The notes beneath the pieces were generated by a model, which worked only from the letters and a program-made list of their open reading frames with translations, was not told the origin of the DNA and searched no databases. From Mactra quadrangularis (lineage: Eukaryota; Mollusca; Bivalvia; Venerida; Mactridae), in assembly GCA_025267735.1 (NCBI GenBank), contig CM046294.1, positions 40,423,570-40,487,569 of the forward strand: 64,000 nt of DNA, read 5' to 3'. Position numbers and translations under genes: made by a program. Positions 44,832-54,795 of this stretch are shown here, piece by piece; the first letter of the stretch is position 1; every line of letters begins with the position of its first letter.

Positions 44832-45892
44832 GGCTTCTTTGAGTTTGAGGGATTGGGACGGTCACTTACCTGTTTCTCCAAGGTACTGACACGACTAACC
44901 AGTTGACTCATCTGTTGAGTCAGCTCCTGGAGCTGTTGAAGCATCTTACTTTCAACAGAAGTCATGTTTGAATTAACTGGTATTGGTTCAGGTTTGACTG
45001 AGGGGTTTGGATTTGGAACATTTGGTACAGTCCGCATGTCCATTTCCATCTGTCTTAACTCTTTTCTTAAAACACTATAGTCACTTATACTTTCATATTT
45101 ATAGCGAGATAAATTTTTAAATTCTGCTGACTGCAAACCAGACCAGAGTCTACTACATAACATACTGTTTTTAGTCTTAGGGTCAAATGGGAAATTTGCC
45201 TTCATAAAAAGTTGTTCCAATCTTAAGCTGTAATCAGCAATAGACTCATTTTTGTTCTGTTGTGTGGTATAAAATTTTTCTTTCAACTTTTCATTGCTAG
45301 CAACATTACCATATATACCTTCGAGTTGGTGAATTAAGTCAAAGACAGAACCACCCTCTGTCAAATTCAATAAAACAGACCTTGCCTTTCCCTTCAGACT
45401 GTTTCGAACTGATTCGAAGATCAGGTGCTCCGGATAGTAACCGTTTCTAATGAGGCACCTAACCTCGAACAACCACAGTTCGAATGCAGACTCACTATTT
45501 TCATTTCCCTGAAATGTTGAGAGTTTTGGCACTCTTTGAGAATAATTGTTCTGTTCATAAACAGGTTGCCTAACTGGTGGCACAGCATAATGAACAGGGT
45601 AAGGTGGGAGGGCTGTTTGGGCGGGATAAGGAGCAACAGGGGTAGGAGGATATTCATTTACTAACTGATTATGATCCATAGTTCTACTGTGCCTGTCCAT
45701 ATACTCCTGCTCTGGTGTATTAAAACTTAGAACTGGGGGTGCAGGGGTATCAGCCCTATCATGAGGCGTACTGGTAACAGTACGGGTCGTCTTATAACGC
45801 CCAGATTTGTCTAAAATATCAGCATAGTAATCCAACAATTTATCTGACATATTACTAGCCATCTTGAAAATATGCTGACAAAATATAAACAA
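44822..45892 (-). CDS. gag: gypsy Gag
   Basis: Structural protein of 356 codons from the first in-frame start; MASNMSDKLLDYY eleven residues in may be the true start. A Pro-rich N-terminal half precedes a Gag-like capsid region (FELWLFEVRCLIRNGYYPE, LLNLTEGGSVFDLIHQLEGIYGN, ESIADYSLRLEQLF) of the retrotransposon-gag/PNMA type. A C-terminal Leu/Gln heptad stretch (MLQQLQELTQQMSQLVSRVS) is likely coiled coil. There is no CCHC zinc knuckle. The TAG stop at 44822-44824 directly follows the heptamer G UUA AAC. Confidence 0.9.
   Translation of the reverse strand: MFIFCQHIFKMASNMSDKLLDYYADILDKSGRYKTTRTVTSTPHDRADTPAPPVLSFNTPEQEYMDRHSRTMDHNQLVNEYPPTPVAPYPAQTALPPYPVHYAVPPVRQPVYEQNNYSQRVPKLSTFQGNENSESAFELWLFEVRCLIRNGYYPEHLIFESVRNSLKGKARSVLLNLTEGGSVFDLIHQLEGIYGNVASNEKLKEKFYTTQQNKNESIADYSLRLEQLFMKANFPFDPKTKNSMLCSRLWSGLQSAEFKNLSRYKYESISDYSVLRKELRQMEMDMRTVPNVPNPNPSVKPEPIPVNSNMTSVESKMLQQLQELTQQMSQLVSRVSTLEKQVSDRPNPSNSKKPLN
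44825..44831 (-). promoter_or_regulatory. Candidate -1 ribosomal frameshift site between gag and pol
   Basis: Minus-strand GUUAAAC is read as (CCG) UUA AAC UAG in the gag frame and GUU AAA CUA GGU in the pol frame, exactly -1. GUUAAAC is a known functional slippery heptamer in arteriviruses. Position directly before the gag stop and an open downstream frame support this; an RNA pseudoknot downstream was not assessed. Confidence 0.6.
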
Positions 45893-46448
45893 ATAAATGA
45901 ATCACTTTTACACTGAGCAAGTGAATAAAGTATAAATATAACTTAAATATAGTACTCAACAACTGAGTATACACAAAGCAGTTGTAATATACAAAACAGA
46001 ATAGTAAAAATGCACCTAAGAACAACACCAGACAGAAGACATACGACAACCAGCAGCACTAAGGAAAACAATCAAAATGTAACTAATAAAACAATTACCT
46101 TTTAACTTCTTCTTTAGATGTCTTCACTTTTACATATATATACCAATATCTAATAAATATCACATCCCAAATTCACTGATTTAACTTCACTGAAAATAAA
46201 CTTATTAAGGACATAGCAACATGTGAACAAGATATATAAATGTGATTGTCAATGACTATAATTACTTTACAAACATAATACTACTATAAGTAAATAACTA
46301 CAGATTTACTAATTACTACACTATACAAGAAAGTCGGGATGACTATTCACTTTAGACTTAAGTTAAAGACAGTATAGGAAGTAAAATAGAAGACGGGATG
46401 TAAAATGTAACTAGGAGACAGGATGGAAAAATCACATCTAAGATGGGA

Positions 46449-46476
46449 TTATCTTTTTTTTTTTTTTTTTTTTTTT
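46449..46476. repeat. T homopolymer (about 25 nt) in the gypsy leader
   Basis: An uninterrupted T run, A-run on the coding strand of the element, before 'atatacactcacac'. Confidence 0.8.
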
Positions 46477-46528
46477 ATATACACTCACACTTTCACACTG
46501 GTATATAAAGATGCAATAATATAAATAC

Positions 46529-47710
46529 TAGGGCTCTATATCGGTCAGAATGATCGATACGATATTCGTATCGATACAAAATGATCGATATTCGATATAT
46601 CATATGATATTTTAATAATAGATTAATAAAACTGCAAAACAGTGATATTTAGTTCATTTATTTTGATTGTTGTAACACCATACTACTAAATGCACTGTCT
46701 TATTAATAATTTAAATGTTAAAGTCTTTTAGGTTTGCATTTTTAAGAAATATCATTGCATCTAGTGAGTCTCATTCTAGTACCCAGAGGTTACCTTCTCG
46801 ATCTTACTCGAAAATCTTGATAGCCTCTGGGTATGAGAATGAGTAGGTATGTGACTAGACATGATCTGTCTGCTGACAGGGTGACATATACGGCCAAGTT
46901 TGTTGTATTGCATCCTTTGCTTACAGCATTTTTGCAACATATAATACACTCTGGCCCGTCCATTATTTGGACAACTTGATAACCCCAAACTTATTTTTTC
47001 GGAGGCAGCATATTCTCGGACAAATGTTATGTTGCAGACGAGTTTTTGTGACACGAAAAGTCTGTGTATTAACATCAACATTGATTAAGTGCGTTCGATA
47101 ATCGATCGTTTATGTACTTGTGTGCAGGATTTACATAAAATGAAATAATTTTGTTGATGCTTCGTTTTAGTAAGATTTATCTCCAGTAATTCATATTTAC
47201 AAAACACTAAACAAAGATCGGCAAAAGGAAAAGCATGCTCTTTCAGAACTTCAGCTATTAACAAGAATATTGTTTCTGGTCATTAAAGTTCTATTTACAT
47301 AGCCGATCTACTCGAACAAAGACTTCTGGCTGCCAAAATTTATCTGTATTTAAAATACTGATCTTTAATGATTCCCAGACTAATTGAAAATGAACGTACA
47401 TTCAAACCGCAACAGTTACTTCCCTTTGATTGAAAAGGGACATAACATAGCGTATCTGATGTAAGACATTTGCTTAAAGGAATGTCAAATTATGATATTG
47501 TTCGTCCACATATTATTACATACCGAATTGGAAGCAGTAGAATGTTGATTTGGCGATGCAAAATATTAAATGATTTGCAGACCATGGATTTTATTTGTAT
47601 GACCGTCATTGATCGATATTTTGTTCGATATGGAAACGTTCGATCCGATATATCTATCGAACCTACAATACCGGTATTCGATATATATCGTATACCGGTG
47701 TAGAGTTCTA
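46529..47710. mobile_element. hAT-like non-autonomous transposon nested in the gypsy leader
   Basis: A 1,182-bp insertion flanked by perfect 8-bp ATAAATAC duplications (46521-46528, 47711-47718). Ends TAGGGCTCTATATCGGT and, complemented, TAGAACTCTACACCGGT match at 13 of 17 positions. Subterminal regions are full of 'cgata' palindromes. 8-bp target duplications and 'TAGRG'-type ends point to hAT. The interior has no recognisable transposase; the 101-codon minus frame at 46776-47081 has no identifiable domain. Confidence 0.75.
46770..46843. repeat. Internal hairpin of the hAT-like element
   Basis: Arms of about 25 nt ('ctcattctagtacccagagg' and 'cctctgggtatgagaatgag') with a few mismatches enclose a 24-nt loop. 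Possibly a further nested small palindromic element. Confidence 0.6.
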
Positions 47711-48421
47711 ATAAATACCATAAATATATAATATGAAAATGAATGATGATTAAAGTATATTATTAGTAAAGATAAAGATTAAGGTTAGATGATAATGTTA
47801 GTATAAGCAAACCTGTTAATATGTTATACTTGTATTACTGTGCTGTGAAGTGTTCCACCAATATTCAAGATCAATCTCAAAAATCAAAAATCTAAATTAA
47901 CCATTTCCTAAATTCCTAAAAAAAACAATAGAATACAATTATCAAACATACACAGTAATAATAATCAAAAACATTCAAAAATCATATAATATATTCAATG
48001 TGAAATACAATATTAAAGTCCAAAATAAAATAATTAAATAGTTCAAATCCATGGACACAAAATGAACAGTTCGACTGTAGTCTGTAGATCCAACGAAATG
48101 TAAACAAACACAATCACAAGGTCACATATCTCCAAATAAAGATAAATTCAGCTGATTAAAACTCCTCTGATCCTCACCCGTAATATGATGATTCAGTTTC
48201 ACAAGAAAACTTAAAATAAATAACTGTTAGAGCTCATTATTTCATAAATGAAATGATAAAGATGACAAACCACACGATACTAAACGGAATTCCAACAAGA
48301 TGACAAAGAAGGTATTTTCCACAACGGTGCAATCTGATTGGCTGTGATGTCACTAAACTTGAAGTGTAAAAACAATGCCGTCCGTTCCGATTCTGTACCA
48401 CGGAAACTTGACAATCTCAAA

Positions 48422-48436
48422 CCACGTTGGGCGCCA
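48422..48436 (-). promoter_or_regulatory. Primer-binding site, tRNA-Lys type
   Basis: Minus-strand TGGCGCCCAACGTGG lies 2 nt inside the 5' LTR. It is complementary to the 3' end of tRNA-Lys (the isoacceptor also used by spumaviruses). It fixes the LTR/internal boundary. Confidence 0.75.
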
Positions 48437-48438
48437 AA

Positions 48439-49016
48439 TGTCGCAGATTATGATGAATATGAAGTCTGCAAGTGAGTTGTAGTCGAGAAAGCTGACAGCA
48501 TGTATGGCAAAAGCCTGCAAATACACGTAGAATGCACAAATTAAGAAATAAAGACGAGAAGAACGTTCGCACGTTTCAGTGTCTATGGCGAAGTGCGCAT
48601 ACCTTTTATTGCAAAAGATAAGAAAAATACAAAATGACAACAATAATGAGAGAATGCTAAATGAAGAATAAACATATGCGACATAAATACATATCATAAA
48701 TACCTGCAAATACACGTAGAATGCACAAATTAAGAAATAAAGACGAGAAGAACGTTCGCACGTTTCAGTGTCTATGGCGAAGTGCGCATGCGTGCGGAAA
48801 GTGCAGGTGGACAACGAATACTTACAGCATCGTTGTCGTCACATATGAAGATAATGTAGATGTGAGTATGAGATGGTTAGAATGAAAATGAATTTATAAA
48901 GGATAAAGATGATAATAATAAGCTAAACAGATATATATAACATAATCATACACTCATACAGAAGACACACTCATCACACTCATCCATCAGGAATGGTGTC
49001 TAATGACCCGGTGACA
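48439..49016 (-). repeat. 5' LTR (long form, 578 bp)
   Basis: On the minus strand it runs from TGTCACC to GCGACA. A TATA-like TTTATAAATT (plus strand 48891-48900) is the likely core promoter. An 87-bp segment occurs twice (48703-48789 and 48514-48600), separated by 102 bp that carry a minus-strand AATAAA (plus strand 48605-48610). Confidence 0.92.
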
Positions 49017-49150
49017 TTAATAATAAAAAACTACATAACCATTAAATCTATGTTAAGCACCGAAAACAACTGCTTTAAAGTACTTTAAAATCAAGTAATA
49101 CACTAATGAACAGGTACATTTTGGAAATTATAGGGGGATCCGCCTATGAC
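49017..49150. repeat. Dispersed repeat, right half, interrupted by gypsy
   Basis: 'cattaaatctatgttaagca' and 'gaacaggtacatttt' match 13845-13935 in copy 1. Confidence 0.65.
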
Positions 49151-49394
49151 AAAAATGTATACTAAGTTAAAATTAGCAATATAACGACAGATAAGAATAT
49201 TCTTATCAAATAAGGATTATTGTTGTTGTAAAATGTTGGTGGACTATTGAGCCACTCACTTTCATAAAGTCACTGTATCGACGGCAGTTTCAGTGGATTG
49301 TCTGTGGTCCACTGGCAAAATTCGAAGTCTGAAGATTGGCCATGGATTCATCAGTTGTATGATAAATTAAGAATAAATCTACAATAATAATAAA

Positions 49395-49610
49395 AGGAGT
49401 GGGTGTGGCCGAGTGGTTACGACGTTGAACAAGTAATCATTGGGGAGCCAACTCCGCGATGGTTCGAATCCTATCAAAACCTTATCCCGTTATTTCCTCG
49501 AGCAATAATTTTCACCCTACTAGCTCAATACTCGGGGACAAGGCAGCTGCCTCGAAAGTGATTAATTTAAGTTGTGACAACTTTATTAACAATCAAGCTA
49601 AAATAAATTA
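49395..49610 (+). mobile_element. tRNA-derived SINE, well-preserved head
   Basis: Box A 'tggccgagtggttacgacgt' and box B 'ggttcgaatcc' are intact, resembling a class II (Leu/Ser) tRNA. Body shared with 1683-1915 and 13010-13190. Confidence 0.75.
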
Positions 49611-49619
49611 GTATATATA

Positions 49620-50060
49620 GCAAATAATTTACCTATATGAAGTAATACCCGAAAATAATATAAAACAGAAACAAAATAATTGTAACAAATAATGTTAACT
49701 ACCTCTTCTCATCAAAAATCCAAAATCTTTTCATTGAATCACGTTTGGTAAAGAGAAACAATGGTTTGCATACTATGAGAAAACTTTAATTTGAAGGTAG
49801 TGTAAATGATATACGAATTATGTCTATATGTAAATTGGTAATTGTAAACTATATGTTTCGTGTCTGGATCGCTTTACACCTTCTAACAACGGTAAACAAT
49901 AGTCTAACAAACAACTTGCCGTATAGTTTTACAGACAAAAAATAGTTTACATTTCTTAAAGAAGAGTTTTGTTAAATATTAACAAAAATGTGCATTTATA
50001 TAAGGAAAATAAATCTTTAAACAATTTAAAAAAATACGTTTGTATGCAATTTTTCAAACT
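49620..50060 (-). repeat. Dispersed repeat family, copy 4
   Basis: Inverted relative of 12550-12960, adjacent to the SINE in the same relative order. Confidence 0.65.
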
Positions 50061-50613
50061 TTTCTGAATGTATCTTTTTCAACTATTTTGAATTTATTTT
50101 ATGTAAATGAACTCAAGTATGATAATTATTATGTTATGTAGGGTCTTAGATGATAAGTTCATTTTATCATTTGATTAAGAATCTATGTATGAATACTTTC
50201 CTTGGTTTTGATCATGTGAATACGACGTTTATAGTTATTCGAAATGCAGATCTGCTATAAATTGATTCTAATGTAACACCAGCTCGTTGTCTACTTGAGT
50301 ATAACACTTTATTCTTACAATTCAGTACACTGGGGAATAGGAGTCAAGCGTGATTAAATAAAGAACTATAGTTGGCAATCAAGCTAAATGATATAATTTA
50401 CAAAAGATCTGTTCACTTCAAAAATAAAATTCAAAGTCAAATTTTAATTGAGTAAATTAAAATATTACTGCTATTTTTAAGAGAACGGCCATTTAACGTT
50501 TCCAACAGTATTTCTTAAATTACCAGCAGATTTGTATTCTTTAACATATATTTTTCTTTTTTTCGTCCTTTCTATCTTTGTTTCCCGGACTGACTTTTTA
50601 TCTCAAGGTTTTC

Positions 50614-50757
50614 AGGGGCGGGTCCAAGATTTTTTCTAGGGGGGGGGGGTCCGAACTTCTTTTAGGGAGGATCCGAACTTTTTCTAGGGTGTTCCAAACA
50701 TTCGCACAACCACAGGATACACATTTTGCAGCTTGCAGAATAATGCGGCATATTTAT
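50614..50757. repeat. Dispersed repeat with 'ggtccgaac' core, copy 3
   Basis: 'ttttttctagggggggggggtccgaactt' type sequence, then 'cgcacaaccaca' and 'tgcagaataatgc', as in 39871-39987. Confidence 0.6.
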
Positions 50758-53150
50758 AATACTGTAACAGGATTGCTACCTGTTTCCAGGTTCGATCCTC
50801 TTTTCTATCAAAATTCAACTCAAATAAAATAACAGAAATAACAGAAACAGATTGACAATAATATATTGATTTTATTTGTTTACATTAGGTTAAATCAAAT
50901 TCATAAAATATAAACAAAATACATGTCCATTATCGAATTAATCCAAACTAAGAACGCCTAACAATTGAAATAGTCAATGCAAAGAGAGACAACGTGACTG
51001 AACTCTTCGACAATAGGTAAATGCTACCTTTCATGTCCATGAGAAACAGCCACAAGTAATTGTCAACACTAGCTTATATTCCCTTCAGTCAGAATTTATA
51101 ATGACATTCTCATGGTGCGTGAAATCTTGGAAGTTAACAAGATGCATCAATTACACTAGCTATCTATAAAACCAATAATTTGATTACACATGGGCTAGTC
51201 AATACAGTTTCAGAGTGATCAGTATTTAACACACATGGTATAATAAAACCATACACAATACTTTAAAATTTCATTCTATCATAGTTCGTTTTTTCATAAC
51301 TGTCAAAACATGAATAATTTCACGGTGAAGGCGTTTGTTTATGTTTTTGTCATAATACATCCATAAGTTTCCGAAAGTGTGTGTTATAATTGAGTAAAGC
51401 TGCTTATGCCGTATGATATGTTTTAGTCAAGATAATTTTGATAACAATTAGGCTTCCAGTACAAAAACAATGTATTCAGTCACTGTGAAATTATTCAAAC
51501 ATTGACAGTTGAGAAAAAACGGACAACAAACAACTGTGAAACCCTCAGTAAAATAAAGTATATTATGTACCATCAAGTGAACGCTTTACTGAATATCACA
51601 GATATATCATGTGGAATAAAGAATGAATGTTTTAAAGGCATTTCTGGCAAATTATTATGTCGTTTCGGCTGAAACTATAATGTTTATGAAATGATTTTAA
51701 ATTTAATTCATGAAGTAATGTACATTTCAAAAGTAGTACAATTCAACGTGTAGGATAATTATCAACATGCAAAGTCAAATCAAAATATTTTATTGAAAGA
51801 CATTTGGAAGATTATGTTCAAGAAAAGTAATGGCGACATAAGTATGCATTTTATTCTGATAAGAAGTATATGACACCTGTACAATGTATATAAGATTTAT
51901 TGTAAGTTTTCATTGTATCAATGTCACTAACTATTTTGCGTCGTCGTGACATTTACTTCACAATTGAAATTTAGCTTTATGATTTACGTTATATGAGATC
52001 TATTTCTTTCAAGGCATCGACAAATGAAGGTTTGTCTCAGAATCTCAAATGTTTTAATAGCGACATTGATATATAATTATTATGAGTAAAACACAATACA
52101 GAAAGTGAACAAATGTTGATATAATAAAATAATGACTAGAATAGACGTTAGTCTGTTATAGCAAGTAGCAAATGCGAGGTACATGTCCGCATTTGAATAT
52201 TACTAAGCCGATTAAACTTGTTAGGCTGTTTCATCGATGGTTTCTTTAATGTGGTATAAAGTAGCTTCGCACTGAAGTTTAAACATGCCCATACAACAAT
52301 AAAGTACAAGTACACGTTCTTATTGTTTTGTTTTAATTGTCTATTATATAAACAAATAGATTGGTTATCTCACGCTCCATACATGTACACACACTTTGCG
52401 CTTGAAAAACACACCTTTATTTAAAGTTATGAAGCGACTGCAACCGTAACAATGCATAAGGGAGTTTATATTAATAATTAATAATAAACTTTAAGCTACG
52501 TTTACAAGCTAACAACATTTTAAAGGATAATAATCAATTTAACATTTCAAGCAATGCGGTCAACATAATTAAAACGTTATAAAGGTATGTATTTGTATTT
52601 GTTATTGTTTAAATCAGCAAAGCTGAATACTCATTTAAATCCAGAAGTCGGACATCGCTTTTTTCATTAGTAAGACTTCGTCGTAACTATGCAATGAGTT
52701 ACAAAGGATAAAATACTTATATTTACGATATACTGAATAACGCATAGTTTAAAAGTTTGAATAATTTCAAAAATATTGTAGCAAAATTATTACATTCATT
52801 GTATTCATGATATGTATTTGTACTCTGAGAACTATGCTACTAAGACTAACAAGCCATGTAATATTTAATCATGTTGCTTATGTATATTGTATTTGAAATT
52901 AGGTCTTACATATTCTTACACAAGATATTTAAGTGATATTGATATATTATATTGTTCATGACAACAACTTTCAATATAAAATTAATGAAAACAAATGAAA
53001 AAAAGTCGAATCATGAACTTAAGGCTAATGTAAGCCTATAAACTAGATATATGATAAACAAAATGCACAATCGCCCTATATAACAATATGTGAGATAAAT
53101 TTTATTTTATTTTGTGTAATTGTCAATATTAATAGTTGAGGGTCTAAACT
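50758..53150. other. AT-rich intergenic DNA
   Basis: Contains a short segment (52405-52465) shared with 28218-28290. No gene seen. Confidence 0.45.
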
Positions 53151-53255
53151 TATTTATTATTGTTATCATTAATCTTTTTGTACAACGCCATTGAATATGT
53201 AATATAGAAATAGGCGTTCAATCAAATGAAGAAGTTTAAATTTATGATATTACCC
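53151..53255 (-). mobile_element. SINE/LINE 3'-end fragment
   Basis: 'tgtacaacgccattgaatat' to 'aaataggcgtt' is the reverse complement of the 3' end of the SINE at 22530-22600. Only the tail is present. Confidence 0.6.
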
Positions 53256-53509
53256 TTGTGTTAGCGTGAATTTTATCCGTATTATCAGTGAACCGTTTTT
53301 AACAGGCTATAAGTGACGTCCGTTTGACAAGAAAGTTTACAAATGTGACAAACATGGTCTGTCTGTCGTTTTTCATTTGATTGCGTATACAGATATATGG
53401 GGCTTTCATTATTAATTGTTGGATTACAATTTCAAAGTACATATTCATTAAATTGTGTATGTTATTGAGAGTTCAACTGAAATTTACCTGTAGAAGAACC
53501 ACGTCACAG

Positions 53510-54340
53510 TCTATTACATTTTGACAAAATTTCTCTGAAATCCCAAGATACATTACACTTAGCTGATTATTCACACCTAATAAATAATGTAACTCGGAGG
53601 GGCTATTAACCACAGGAAGGTACCAATTTCTTCATGGTACATTATCGTAATACCAAATGTGAGACATAAGGTCATTTTTTTGTCCCTGCCAGTTTAAAGA
53701 ACTACGATTATATTTCTCTGGGGGTCAACACATTTTATTCAACAAGCAAACAAAGGAAACTTTAGCATTTGTGTTTGCATTAAACCTTTACAGAACTTAA
53801 ATGATTGAAAAGGGAAAAGGTAGTTTATTGAATTGGAAATACATGTTTACCTTTAATAAACATTATTATAAAAATATCTGAAATTGGAGACATATTTTAG
53901 TACATACTTTAAGTTAAAACATTTTAATTTTACACCAGAAACAATTATATGCATCATTATTTATGCATAGCAAAATATACTATGCTACAATAAGGGACTT
54001 TAGTCAGTTATTTCCCCTTTTATACTTTTTAAATAGGTAGATCAAATTAGTTGGACTACTCAGAACAGAACAATTTTACCCTTACTTTTCAATGTCAACT
54101 TGCCAAAACTTTGTTGTAAATTATTTAATTTTAATCTCAAAAAATCTCTTTGTTTAAGATTTCTCTAGAATAGGATTTTATTACTACACGCAACACATTT
54201 TTCTTACTGGCCATTAGGTTACCTAAATGAGATTTTTATTGCTCCCCATAAAGTAACAACTTGGACATAATTGAGTTTATTGCTTCATGGTGATTTGGAA
54301 AGTAATTGTACTAGTCGGTTCAAAATTGAGCCAATCTTAG
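53510..54340. repeat. Duplicated 3'-flank block, copy 2
   Basis: Direct counterpart of 24590-26050. No receptor exons were found upstream, so either only the flank was duplicated or the exons have decayed. Confidence 0.7.
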
Positions 54341-54689
54341 TCAAAAAGTTACAGACTGGTCATACATACTGCAAAGTTGCAAAAAGAATAGAGACTTTGG
54401 TAGCTTAAATCAATGAAAGTTGTTAAGAACATACATAATATGATACACAATGCCATCCATAAATACCTTGTTCAAAACTACTTCGTTATTTATTATCTAA
54501 AATCTTATCTAAATGTGATAATGCAAATTAGGATTGTCCTAATAGATGGTAACATTAAAAAGGTAGTGTATATATTATACTTTTACAGTTGTTTAACCAG
54601 TACATCTTATCAAAGATGTGTTCGTATTTTCTCACGTATTTGGGCAGTTGTCAGTCACTGACGAAAGAATGCGCTTAGTAGATGGCAGC

Positions 54690-54795
54690 TAAATCCATAA
54701 CTTTAGCTTTTCCAGGAGGAGTGAGTCGGTTGCAGTTATTTGACCTTTACAATGTGTTGTTACGGCGTTAAACCCAACAAACAAACAAATATGTA
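54690..54795 (+). mobile_element. SINE 3'-end fragment
   Basis: 'gttacggcgttaaacccaac' followed by (aaac)n. The 'cggcgttaaac' ending is shared with the SINEs at 33373 and 61440. Confidence 0.55.

Larger units (their letters stand above)
39988..49016 (-). mobile_element. Complete Ty3/gypsy LTR retrotransposon, recent insertion
   Basis: A 9,029-bp element on the minus strand: 5' LTR at 48439-49016, primer-binding site, long leader, gag, pol, polypurine tract, 3' LTR at 39988-40376. The LTRs begin TG and end CA, and the direct TTAA flanks (39984-39987, 49017-49020) are a 4-bp target duplication. Apart from one 189-bp indel the two LTRs read identically, so the insertion is young. Gag and pol are intact. 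The leader contains a hAT-like insertion (46529-47710). Confidence 0.92.

Noticed and set aside
46776..47081. 101-codon minus-strand open frame in the hAT-like element
   Set aside because: No recognisable transposase, BED or dimerisation motif, and it crosses the internal hairpin. Not reported as a gene.
48353..48814. 153-codon minus-strand open frame at the 5' LTR
   Set aside because: Consists of LTR sequence read through the 87-bp duplication; the repeated peptide reflects the DNA repeat, not a protein.
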